This document shows positions 17,260-24,720 of a stretch of DNA of 64,000 nucleotides, piece by piece. The DNA comes from Streptomyces sp. MH60. GTDB taxonomy: Bacteria; Actinomycetota; Actinomycetes; Streptomycetales; Streptomycetaceae. Both the position numbers and the translations under genes were made by a program. Where the stretch lies: positions 91,824-155,823 of the forward strand of contig NZ_MULI01000009.1 of the NCBI RefSeq assembly GCF_002939385.1, in the 5' to 3' direction. A model generated the notes under the pieces. That model was given only the letters and a program-made list of their open reading frames with translations. It made no database searches and had not been told where the DNA came from. How positions within the stretch are numbered: the stretch's first letter is position 1; every line of letters begins with the position of its first letter.

Positions 17260-18690
17260 GTGGCCTTCATCGTGACACTGAGCACACAAGAACTCGACGC
17301 GAACCTGGGCAAGTTCAGAATTGAGCAGAGACTGACCAAGTCCCGCCCCAAAAGCCTGAACATCGATGCAGCACTTGATGGGCCGCCCATCGCGCTCTTG
17401 ATCGGCGATGCACCTCCCCAGCACGGCCAGGACCGATCACGGTGGCTCGCGTGGATAGGCATCGTTGCTCGCCACGGCACAGTGGGGGCGGTCGACAAGA
17501 GCATCACCGTCGATCCGCTCCGAGAGTGCACGCAAGCTGTTCCCCTGGACGGCCCTGACGGTATCCTGCGCGACTTACCAGAACCTCTGCGCCAGGAATT
17601 CGACAGCGCTTCGCTGCCGGGTACCGTAGGCGCTTGCAGCAACGCCGTATGGCAATCGCTGGAGAGTGCGCTCCGCACAGCACGCCCCGGACTCGGTCCC
17701 CTGCTTGACTGGCTGATCGCCCAAGCCGACCCACCTGTCTTCGGGAGCAGTCCGGCCGACCAGTCGTGGCAGGAGCAGCGCGATGCAACAGGAAGCCTGC
17801 TTCGCATTGCCGATTTTCCGCTCTCTGCACTCGCTGCGTGGCGACGGCCGCCGTCAGAAGACGCTCCGTACGCCGCTGGGCTGATTCCGCAGCCCGTGGA
17901 ACACAGTCTCATTGACTACGACGTCCGCGTCGCCGGTGAGGCATTCGAGATGTTCAGCGAATGGCAACAAGGCACCGGGGTCCGGTGCGACATTCACGTA
18001 CTCCACGATGCATCGGGAAGACGACTCGAAGTGGTCAACGTCAACGCCACGCCCGTAGAATCGCGCCTGGGCACCGACATGCTCTACTTCCACGAGCCCA
18101 CCAAGAGTTTCGTCTTCGTCCAGTACAAACGGCTCGATCCTGACACTCGTTCGATCTACGTGGACGAGCGGCTGAGACGTCAGCTTGATCGGCTCGAAGA
18201 AACTGCCAGGTTGAGCAGAACTCCGACGCAGCCGAGCGAATGGCGGCTCGGCAATGATCCATGCTTCCTGAAGCTTGCCTATTGGCCAAAGAATGCCGAT
18301 AAGCGTCCGATGCAGGATCTCGCGCCGGGCATGTATCTGCCCGTCTCGTATGTACGGCTCCTACTCGAAGACGACTGCACTCGCGGCAAGCGAGCGAACA
18401 GCACGGCCCGGATTCTCGGCTACGGCCAAGTCGAACGACATCTTACGAGTACCCAATTCATCGACCTCGTCAAGCACGGCCTTGCCGGAACCGTCGGCAC
18501 CACAAGGGAGCAGCTGCACGCACTGGTCAAACAACGCGTGACCGCCGGCCACAGCGTCGTGATGGCCACGGAATCGAGCGAGGAGTCGGTCCGAGCCCGG
18601 CAAGCCCGCATTCGGGACCGAGGCGCCAAGCGCAGGACGTACCTCCACCACGCCTACAAACAGAAAGCTCAAGAGCCTCGCAGTGAGTGA
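17260..18690 (+). CDS. Hypothetical protein with Mrr-like (GxD...QxK) nuclease signature
   Basis: 476 residues from GTG 17260. I do not recognise the whole protein. Around residues 270-292 the sequence RLGTDMLYFHE ... VFVQYKRL has the spacing of a Mrr-type PD-(D/E)XK site, with Asp at about 273 and QYK at 288-290. A preceding acidic helix, AFEMFSEWQQ, may supply the usual Glu. The N-terminal 220 residues are of unknown fold; the C-terminus is basic (ARQARIRDRGAKRRTYLHH). It is the last island gene before the right repeat, on the same strand as the restriction genes. It contains an in-frame TTA leucine codon at 17575-17577 (residue 106), so translation may depend on the bldA tRNA. The nuclease assignment is inference from motif spacing. 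Confidence 0.72.
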   Translation: MAFIVTLSTQELDANLGKFRIEQRLTKSRPKSLNIDAALDGPPIALLIGDAPPQHGQDRSRWLAWIGIVARHGTVGAVDKSITVDPLRECTQAVPLDGPDGILRDLPEPLRQEFDSASLPGTVGACSNAVWQSLESALRTARPGLGPLLDWLIAQADPPVFGSSPADQSWQEQRDATGSLLRIADFPLSALAAWRRPPSEDAPYAAGLIPQPVEHSLIDYDVRVAGEAFEMFSEWQQGTGVRCDIHVLHDASGRRLEVVNVNATPVESRLGTDMLYFHEPTKSFVFVQYKRLDPDTRSIYVDERLRRQLDRLEETARLSRTPTQPSEWRLGNDPCFLKLAYWPKNADKRPMQDLAPGMYLPVSYVRLLLEDDCTRGKRANSTARILGYGQVERHLTSTQFIDLVKHGLAGTVGTTREQLHALVKQRVTAGHSVVMATESSEESVRARQARIRDRGAKRRTYLHHAYKQKAQEPRSE

Positions 18691-18746
18691 CAGGGCGCAA
18701 ATCACACACAGGTAAAATCGGGCCATACGAGGCATTTCATTTTCAC

Positions 18747-18761
18747 GGGACATACGCGGGA
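18747..18761 (+). repeat. Right copy of the 15-bp inner-end repeat
   Basis: GGGACATACGCGGGA, identical to 2867-2881 and in the same orientation, 60 bp inside the right att repeat. It lies between the last island gene and attR, where an integrase or excisionase arm site would be expected. Confidence 0.6.
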
Positions 18762-18821
18762 TCGCGCCGCTAACGCAGCGTCAGGCATCCCGCTGACCTG
18801 CAAAAACATCTAGGAACTGTC

Positions 18822-18867
18822 CGGCCTCCGGAGCCGTGTGCGCAGGTTCGAATCCTGCCGGGGGCAC
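18822..18867 (+). repeat. attR-type site, 46-bp direct repeat of the tRNA-Arg 3' half
   Basis: Identical to 2637-2682. Only the 3' half of the tRNA is present, without acceptor 5' strand or D arm, so it is not a functional tRNA. It marks the right boundary of the island. Confidence 0.93.
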
Positions 18868-18884
18868 ACTGTGTAAGTGTGCCC

Positions 18885-18924
18885 AAGACCCCGTCACCAG
18901 CGGAAACGCTGAGGCCGGGGTCTT
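18885..18924 (+). terminator. Hairpin after the right att repeat, probably the original tRNA terminator
   Basis: AAGACCCCG (18885-18893) pairs with CGGGGTCTT (18916-18924). Inside it CAGCG-GAAA-CGCTG forms a GNRA tetraloop hairpin. The island copy at 2693-2730 has the same AGCGGAAACGC core. The ancestral tRNA presumably ended here before integration. Confidence 0.75.
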
Positions 18925-19380
18925 CGCGTATGTGCAGCCGTATGCCGCTCGCAGCGGGCGTATGTCGGGGTCTGTGGACGAGGCGTGGACGGGATCTTGA
19001 AGCTTCGTCGCAGGTGACCGCCAGCGAAAGCGGGGCCTACAGGCCATCGTCCAACGCGGATAAAGGCGCCGTCCGCCCTCACGAACCACACTCCCTGCCG
19101 ATCGGCATCTGCCTATGCGCTCGTCGAAGCGCCTGGCAGCGATGGCCTGAAGCTCGCCGTGTCTGCCAGCAGCTCTCACCACGCCCACTGCGCAACAACT
19201 CGACCGAGTCGGGCCCCATTTCCTTGCCCGCAGCGGGCGGAGCCCGCCTCGATTCGGGATGCGGACTCACCCCAGCGGCGCATACACAGCTGCACGCGAG
19301 TGCTTGTGTACGCGTGAGCATGTATGAGTAAGCTTGTGTCAGCGAGCACAACCTGATGTGTTCGCAAGGGAGAGGGATCA
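18925..19380. other. Non-coding stretch right of the island
   Basis: About 450 bases with no convincing gene. Short frames on either strand are Arg/Pro-rich. The last 70 bases before the next gene are comparatively AT-rich and contain TGTGTCAGCG and TGTACGCGTG, and probably hold its promoter. Confidence 0.5.
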
Positions 19381-19902
19381 ATGCGCCTAATTGATGGCAC
19401 ACCGCAGGAGATCGCCGAGTTCCTTCGGCTCACTGGCACGGACGAGGACAGCGACTCGGGGGCTCCCGCCGAGGTCGCCACCGACGCACCTGTCGACGCG
19501 TTGGAGTGGACCCAGATCAGCGCTCTGGTCAACGGTCGAGCTCGCAGCGCAGATGTCGCCAAGCGAGTTCTGGACTTCTTGCGGGGGGTGGTAGACCTCG
19601 GCAATGTCGAGATTGGTCCAGGCGCGTCCGAGCGCACTCAGGACGGCCTCACTGACTACGTGATGGTGCGCGACGCAGGCATCCGCCGCTACGGGGCTGT
19701 GGCATACGTCAAACCCCGGAACGGTGGCCTGACGTTGCGCTTGACGAAGGAGGACGTGACCGATCTCAACGAGCCGCACGTCAGCTACCGCGATGTCCGA
19801 CCGGGGCATCAGTATGTCGTGAACTGCCCACTTCGCGACGATGATTCTGTTGAGACAGCACTGAAGCTCGTGCAGCTGGCTCTGGCGAAGGTCCGCAAGT
19901 AG
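19381..19902 (+). CDS. Hypothetical protein, 173 residues
   Basis: Not recognised. ATG 19381 is well placed behind AAGGGAGAGG. The protein starts MRLIDGTPQEIAEFLRLTG and has an acidic linker (TDEDSDSGAP). A helical segment (WTQISALVNGRARSADVAKRVLDFL) could be a small helix-turn-helix or interaction domain. The C-terminal half is rich in beta strands (YGAVAYVKPRNGGLTLRLT). There is no signal peptide or membrane segment. It stands alone and is followed by a strong hairpin at 19985-20012. The codon pattern looks genuine for Streptomyces. Confidence 0.7.
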   Translation: MRLIDGTPQEIAEFLRLTGTDEDSDSGAPAEVATDAPVDALEWTQISALVNGRARSADVAKRVLDFLRGVVDLGNVEIGPGASERTQDGLTDYVMVRDAGIRRYGAVAYVKPRNGGLTLRLTKEDVTDLNEPHVSYRDVRPGHQYVVNCPLRDDDSVETALKLVQLALAKVRK

Positions 19903-19984
19903 CCGAAGAGACCAAGCCCCGCGACTTTCACCGCGCGCTCCTGAGGGCATTTCGTCCATTGCCCCGCGCACAACGCATGACAGT

Positions 19985-20012
19985 GAGGCCCCTGGACAAC
20001 CCCAGGGGCCTC
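19985..20012 (+). terminator. Strong hairpin terminator
   Basis: GAGGCCCCTGG (19985-19995) pairs perfectly with CCAGGGGCCTC (20002-20012), with a 6-base loop. It lies about 85 bp after the 173-residue hypothetical gene and probably ends its transcript. Confidence 0.75.
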
Positions 20013-20164
20013 GGGCACGTATATTGAGCTCACTCGTACTCGCGCAACAGATCCTCGATGCGCCGAGCACCTTCTTACGTTCGTTGCCATCGCCGCAGCC
20101 CTCATCGGCTATCGCCGTCTCAGCAGATAAGCCGGGCCGACCACGCAGATGTTGACCACGCCTG

Positions 20165-20799
20165 CGTTGTCAGCAGCAGCCCATAAAGTGCGCTCACCAT
20201 CTCGAACGAGGAACTGCCGCAGGATTCTCGGGTCGCCTGGTCTTCGCTCGCAGCAACCGCCCTCCGTCGGAAGCTCCCGTGTTCGACAGCCTCGACGGAG
20301 AACTCAAGGCGGTCATGCACACATGGGAGTCACCGTCGGGCGGCTGGCAGACGCCCCAAATCGATTTCGGGACATGGGACGACGCGGACCTGCCCGCCCT
20401 GGTTGAGTGGAGCAGTGCACCTGCCTGCGTGGCCGACGTCTCCGACAGCTCCCTCGCTCTCGTGACCGGGCTGGACACCACCGGGCAGCGCTAGAGCAGG
20501 CATGGCTCAACCTGGACATTGCCGACGGGCTTCTGGTCGAAGAGCCCGAAGACCTCGAAGATCAACTCCTGTGACTGGACACGCCAGAGTTCCTCGAAGC
20601 CGTCAGACACGAGCGCGCCGCCCTCGACGCCGAGGGCGCCGTTGCCTGGGCCGCAGCCGCTGGCATCCCCGTCACGCCGGAGATGCCCAGGATTGAGGCC
20701 CTGCTTCGCTCACACGAGACCTTCACAGAAGACCTCTTCAGTGCGCTACTCGACCAACTGGGTTTTCCCCAGGCCACTCAGCTGACACCTGAAGTATAG
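20165..20799 (+). pseudogene. Decayed coding remnants of unknown identity
   Basis: Several coding-like fragments lie in order but in broken frames. One frame, open from about 20165 and ending at 20494, reads FSGRLVFARSNRPPSEAP ... ELKAVMHTWESPSGGW ... VTGLDTTGQR. A second piece (20497-20574, AWLNLDIADGLLVEEPEDL) ends at a TGA. Directly in frame after that stop come 74 further residues (FLEAVRHERAALDAEGA ... SALLDQLGFPQATQL) to a TAG at 20799. The amino-acid composition is that of real protein, but there is no intact start-to-stop gene. This is most likely one or two degenerate genes. I cannot name the family. Confidence 0.5.
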
Positions 20800-20933
20800 G
20801 AAACGACGTCTAAAGACCCCGCCGTCAGCGTGCTTGCTGAGTGGGCCTTGTCGTGTGCAGGTGGGTGCCACCGGCCGTAGGCTCCCCGGGGGCTGGGCCG
20901 GCTCCCGAGATTCGTGCCAGGCGTGGTCGTACG

Positions 20934-22049
20934 TCAGAACGGAACGGATGCCCACGGGTCGTCTGGCGCAATCCGGACGTGGCACGGCATCGTCAGACCA
21001 GCCCACTCAGCGCCGGGGCGCATGTAGTCCCCCGCCCAGGAGCCCGGGAGCCGGCCGTCTTGGAGGTCGATACCGTAGACCACTGCCGATATGTCTCCAC
21101 CCGACCGCTGCCAGAGATGCGTCAGGTCGCCTGACCACATGGTGCTCAAGTCCTTCACGGCCTCTTCGGGCCCGGACACGCTCGCCGTTGAAGAGGCTAG
21201 AAACCCGAGGCTGAGCGGGGTAGTGGAGTGGTACGAGACTCTTTTGTTGAGGGTTTCAGCTTCAGCGTCGAGCGATGACAGGAAGGTCCCGATCGTCAGG
21301 TTCGGGCTCTCATCGGGATCGTCCAGGACGATGGTCACACCGGCGCTGTGGTTTCTCCGATGGTCACCGTAACTGGGCCAGCCGATGTCATCGAGGGCAC
21401 TGTCCACCCAGGCACGCAGGCTGCGTCGAGTGCTGATATCGATACCCGAAGGATTGAACCACTCGATACGCATGGCGAGGACCGGGCGGCGATTCGTCAG
21501 CTGATTCGTCGACCCTGGAGGCTTCCGGTCAACGGGCGTCGTCGACACCTCGGCGGTCCGTGATGGCGTCGGATTCTCGGACGGCAAAGCATTCATGGGC
21601 CCTTCGGTCACCTCGGACCCTGATGCGGCCAGCCACAGGCGGTATACGCGGGCCTCCTCCACCGCCGAGTCAGCTCCTGGAACGGTCTGCGCCAGGGCTG
21701 GTACCAGCACGGAAAGCAGATCCCACTTGGGTAGGCGGTGGTTCGAGAAGGCGTCGTGAATCCGGCTTTTACCGGCGATGCCGGCGCCGATCCGATACTC
21801 AAGGTCACGCACGGATGGATGGCCCGCCCTCAGGTGCAAATCATGGAGCGCACTGTTCAGATCCTTCTTCGGGCCTTCGCTCAGCTGCGGTCGTTTCAAC
21901 CCCGGCACAGCCTCCCCCTTCCCCGTCCGATTCTGTCTGATGTTGTCCGACGATACTGTCTGTCGTCCGCCCGCGTCCGTGTCGTTCTGCGTCAACGCAC
22001 CTTGATTGAGCACCTGTTGACGTTCAGATGGAGGTTGCTGTGTGGGCAT
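20934..22049 (-). CDS. Hypothetical protein with N-terminal HTH-like region
   Basis: 371 residues from ATG 22049. After a polar leader, residues about 60-125 (ALHDLHLRAGHPSVRDLEYR ... IHDAFSNHRLPKWDLLSVLV) resemble the helix-turn-helix-like module found at the start of many Streptomyces regulators and NTPase-type signalling proteins. A Pro/Ser/Thr-rich linker follows. The C-terminal 180 residues (AMRIEWFNPSGIDISTRRSL ... AGVTIVLDDPDES ... GDLTHLWQRSGGDISAVVYG) form a compact domain of unknown function, with no ATPase motif visible. It is not clearly in an operon. The codon usage looks genuine. A cytoplasmic regulatory role is a guess. Confidence 0.7.
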   Translation of the reverse strand: MPTQQPPSERQQVLNQGALTQNDTDAGGRQTVSSDNIRQNRTGKGEAVPGLKRPQLSEGPKKDLNSALHDLHLRAGHPSVRDLEYRIGAGIAGKSRIHDAFSNHRLPKWDLLSVLVPALAQTVPGADSAVEEARVYRLWLAASGSEVTEGPMNALPSENPTPSRTAEVSTTPVDRKPPGSTNQLTNRRPVLAMRIEWFNPSGIDISTRRSLRAWVDSALDDIGWPSYGDHRRNHSAGVTIVLDDPDESPNLTIGTFLSSLDAEAETLNKRVSYHSTTPLSLGFLASSTASVSGPEEAVKDLSTMWSGDLTHLWQRSGGDISAVVYGIDLQDGRLPGSWAGDYMRPGAEWAGLTMPCHVRIAPDDPWASVPF

Positions 22050-22534
22050 TCGCTATGCCCTGGGAGGCCATCAGTCAGAATGTGCTGAGCGAGACGATCG
22101 GGTCGCTCGCCGCTGCTGGAGTCCTGGCCGTTGGCGGTTGGTTGGTCCGGGGCGTGCGCCGGTGGCGAAGGGAAACGGCTTCGAGACCCGCGGTGCTCCG
22201 TCGTATTCCCCGGAGGGCGATGGTCAGAGCGACGCCTGAGCACCGCCCCCTTTCGGCGCTCGTGACCCGGGGTGGTGGAACGGGTTCTGGCGAGTGCCTG
22301 TCTGACAAGATGCCGGTCCCGGTACGACGAGCGCGGCTACGCCGGTGGGTACGACAGCGGGTCCGACCGGAATCGGCCCGCCGCGGACTCCAGGCCCGAC
22401 CCCACTCTCGTGGCCGCCAAGGGGTGACGGGGCCGTCCTGAGCCACGGGCCCTTGAGGCGCGTGCGGCGGTCGGGGCCTTTCCGCGCTGCGGGCGATCGA
22501 CGGTCGGGGCGTGGTGTGCGCGTCGCCGGGGTCG
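22050..22534. other. Gap with possible broken small membrane-protein gene
   Basis: A plus-strand frame at about 22041-22165 encodes PWEAISQNVLSETIGSLAA followed by a likely membrane helix AGVLAVGGWLVRGVRRWR. Its continuation in the same frame is Arg-rich and unlike protein. Another frame gives GNGFETRGAPSYSPEGDGQ then a stop at about 22239. Further on, fragments such as FGARDPGWWNGFWRVPV appear. This looks like a frameshifted small gene plus non-coding DNA. I cannot call an intact gene. Confidence 0.4.
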
Positions 22535-23215
22535 TCAGTGCGGGGGCTCGGTGAGTGCCTCTGTCAGGGGCTTGCGGGTCAGGGCCGGGACCTCGCAGTC
22601 GGGGGACGCGTGGCCGACGGGGAAGAGGATGTAGGGGCGTTCGTTGGCGGGGCGTTCGCAGATTCTGGTGAGGAACGCCATGGGGTTGGGGGTGTGCGTC
22701 AGGGTGCTCAGGCCCATCGTGTGCAGGGCGGTGATGAAGAGGCCGCAGGCGATGCCGACGCTCTCGTTCACGTAGTAGTTCTTGCGCAGCGAACCGTCCG
22801 GCAGTGCGGTGCTCTTCTCGGCGAAGCAGACCACGATCCACGGCACGACGTCGAGGAAGCCTTTGTCGGAGTCCGTTTCCAGGCGAGCGAGCGCGGCGCG
22901 CCACTCGGGTGGGATGCGTCCGCCCTCGTAGTTGACCCGCTCCTCCTCCTCGGCGGCGACCCGGATGCGGTGCTTGGTCTCGGCGTCGCCGATCACGGCG
23001 AACTTCCAGGGCTGGAAGTGGGCGCCGGAGGGGGCGGTGTTCGCGGCGGCGACGGCGAGGTCGACGCACTCGCGCGGGACCGGCTCGTCGCTGAAGAACC
23101 GCACGCTGCGTCTGCGGTCGACGAACGACACGAAGTCCTTTCCCCGCCGGATCATTTCGACCTCGTCGTACCGCTCGGGCCGGTAGGGGATGAAGGGGTG
23201 CGTGTGCTGCCTCAC
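22535..23215 (-). CDS. Nitroreductase-family flavoprotein
   Basis: 226 residues from GTG 23215, which follows a strong AGGAGGAG site. FMN-binding nitroreductase fold: DRRRSVRFFSDEPVP near residue 30, NTAPSGAHFQPWKFAV around 57-72, and ESVGIACGLFITALHTMGLSTL around 150-170. The N-terminal HPFIPYRPERYDE and the overall form are closest to the iodotyrosine-deiodinase/BluB-like branch. It catalyses NAD(P)H-dependent reduction of an unknown small molecule in the cytoplasm. It diverges from an Lrp/AsnC regulator 135 bp away, which likely controls it. Confidence 0.88.
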   Translation of the reverse strand: MRQHTHPFIPYRPERYDEVEMIRRGKDFVSFVDRRRSVRFFSDEPVPRECVDLAVAAANTAPSGAHFQPWKFAVIGDAETKHRIRVAAEEEERVNYEGGRIPPEWRAALARLETDSDKGFLDVVPWIVVCFAEKSTALPDGSLRKNYYVNESVGIACGLFITALHTMGLSTLTHTPNPMAFLTRICERPANERPYILFPVGHASPDCEVPALTRKPLTEALTEPPH

Positions 23216-23266
23216 GGGTCTCCTCCTGTGACGGAAGCACAAAGGGTCTGACGCGGAGTGCTTATT

Positions 23267-23350
23267 GGGCAACAAGGGCATTGCCTGGTTGTCTATGTGG
23301 CAAGAGGAGTGGCACCTGAGTGCCATTCGGGTGGCAGATCGGCAGGTACG
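23267..23350. promoter_or_regulatory. Putative Lrp/AsnC operator cluster in the divergent promoter region
   Basis: The gap between the nitroreductase and Lrp genes holds several TGGCA/TGCCA elements: a perfect TGGCA-N6-TGCCA at 23310-23325, TTGCC...GGCAA at 23281-23303, GGCAA...TTGCC at 23269-23285, and single TGGCA copies at 23332 and about 23352. Lrp-type regulators bind such repeated dyads in their own divergent promoters. Assignment is by position and symmetry. Confidence 0.55.
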
Positions 23351-23851
23351 GTGGCACGACAAGGGCTCGATCGGCTCGACGGGCGGATGCTGCGGCTGCT
23401 CCGGGAACGTCCGCGTGAGGGTCTGCTGGAGATCGCCCGCCAACTCGGGGTCGCCCGCGGCACCTTGCAGGCCCGGCTCGACCGGCTGACCCGCTCCGGC
23501 GTGGTGACCGGTTACGGGCCGGACGTGGACGTCGCCGCCGTCGGGCACGTGGTCCAGGCGTTCACGACGTTCGAGGTGGACCAGCCGGCCCGCGCGGCCA
23601 TCGCGGTCCGGCTGCGGGCCGTGCCGCAGATCCTGGAGGCGCACGTCGTGACCGGCCCCGGTGACATCTGGTGCCGTATCGCGGGCACGAGCAACCAGCA
23701 TGTGCAGGAGGTGATCGACCAGGTGCTGGAGGTGCTGGAGGTGCCGGGGGTGCGGCGCAGCACGACGGTCATCGCCCTGAGCCCGGTCGTCCCCTATCGC
23801 GTCCAGCCCCTGGTCGACGAGGTGTCCGGTCTGTCGGAGCCCCGGGGCTGA
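23351..23851 (+). CDS. Lrp/AsnC-family transcriptional regulator
   Basis: 166 residues from GTG 23351; the frame extends upstream but that part overlaps the operator-like repeats. The N-terminal winged HTH (LDRLDGRMLRLLRERPREGL ... QLGVARGTLQARLDRLTRSG) is followed by an RAM effector domain (VVQAFTTFEVDQ ... ILEAHVVTGPGDIWCRI ... VIALSPVVPYRV). It binds DNA as a dimer or octamer and senses an amino acid or related metabolite. It lies head-to-head with the nitroreductase gene, and its C-terminus converges on the patatin gene with an 8-bp gap. Confidence 0.92.
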   Translation: MARQGLDRLDGRMLRLLRERPREGLLEIARQLGVARGTLQARLDRLTRSGVVTGYGPDVDVAAVGHVVQAFTTFEVDQPARAAIAVRLRAVPQILEAHVVTGPGDIWCRIAGTSNQHVQEVIDQVLEVLEVPGVRRSTTVIALSPVVPYRVQPLVDEVSGLSEPRG

Positions 23852-23859
23852 CTCCAGGC

Positions 23860-24705
23860 TCAGCCCCGCCAGATCTCCCCGACGCGTTGCGCGTGGGCCG
23901 TGCCCTGGCGTCGGCCCTCGCGCGCCGCCCCGGGGATGCGGGAGGCGTCCAGGGGGTTGCGGCCGAAGGCGCGGCGGGCCTCCCGGTCGGGGGTCAGCAG
24001 GGCGACCCGGGCACCGCGCGAGGAGAGGGTCTCGGCCTGGCTCCGTGCGCTCGGGCTCGCTCCCGCCCCCTTGGGGATCGGGGCGAGTACGACGACGCGC
24101 GCGCAGTCGTCGACCAGGTCGGCGTTGGTCGTGGAGCGGACGCCGCCGTCCATCCAGCGGCCGGAACCGATGGTGACCGGCGGGAAGAGGGGCGGCAGTG
24201 CGCAGGTGGCCGACATGGCGTGCAGCAGGTCGGTCCCGCTGTCGGCGTCGAAGGCGGCCGGCTCGCCGGTGAGCGCGTCGACGGCGAACATCCGGACGGT
24301 TCGGTCGGGCCAGTCGCGGACGGGGAGTTGGGGGCCGATGGCGTCGAGGACCGCGGACTCCGGCACGTCGCGCACGGAGAGCGCGAGCCGGCCGAGACGC
24401 TTGACCACCGTCTCCGGGTCCCGGGAACCGAGCGCGGCCCACAGGTACCTGACCGTCATGCCGAAGGTGAAGTCCACCTCCAGCATGGCGCGTTCGCCGT
24501 TGAGCTGCTCCTTGTAGAGGTCGGCCGGGGCCGATCCCCGGGCCAGGTCGAGCGCCAGCAGGGAACCCGCCGACGTGCCCGCCAGGACGCCGGCGTCCGT
24601 GAGGTCCACCCCGGCCTCGGCGAGTCCCGCCAGGACGCCGATCTGCCATCCGTACGCGGTCAGGCCGCCCCCGCCCAGCACCAGTGCCGTATCCGCCACG
24701 TCCAC
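23860..24705 (-). CDS. Patatin-like phospholipase
   Basis: 281 residues from ATG 24705. It has the Ser-Asp dyad of patatins: oxyanion-hole GGGGLTAYGW at about 11-20, nucleophile elbow GTSAGS at about 43-48, and catalytic Asp in WMDGGVRS near residue 187. It hydrolyses an acyl ester of a phospholipid or another lipid. There is no signal peptide, so it is probably cytoplasmic or peripheral. The gene is followed closely by the convergent Lrp gene. A long palindrome at 24721-24778 immediately upstream may be its operator. Confidence 0.9.
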   Translation of the reverse strand: MDVADTALVLGGGGLTAYGWQIGVLAGLAEAGVDLTDAGVLAGTSAGSLLALDLARGSAPADLYKEQLNGERAMLEVDFTFGMTVRYLWAALGSRDPETVVKRLGRLALSVRDVPESAVLDAIGPQLPVRDWPDRTVRMFAVDALTGEPAAFDADSGTDLLHAMSATCALPPLFPPVTIGSGRWMDGGVRSTTNADLVDDCARVVVLAPIPKGAGASPSARSQAETLSSRGARVALLTPDREARRAFGRNPLDASRIPGAAREGRRQGTAHAQRVGEIWRG

Positions 24706-24720
24706 CCCTCTCCATACCGG

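Larger units (their letters stand above)
2637..18867 (+). mobile_element. tRNA-Arg-integrated genomic island with defence cargo, integrase inactivated
   Basis: A 16.2-kb segment bounded by 46-bp direct repeats of the tRNA-Arg(CCG) 3' end. Just inside both ends lies an identical 15-bp motif, GGGACATACGCGGGA (2867-2881 and 18747-18761), which may be an integrase arm site. Contents: an unknown gene (3041-4264), a tyrosine integrase remnant (4369-5690), an RHH/PIN toxin-antitoxin pair, and seven plus-strand defence genes. I see no replication initiator, FtsK-like transfer gene or excisionase of the pSAM2 type. It therefore looks like a settled island rather than an active integrative conjugative element. 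Confidence 0.88.

Noticed and set aside
18822..18867. Second tRNA-Arg gene
   Set aside because: Only the 3' half is present; no acceptor 5' strand or D arm, so it is an att repeat.
2637..18867. Active pSAM2-like integrative conjugative element
   Set aside because: No replication, transfer or excisionase genes are visible and the integrase is frameshifted.
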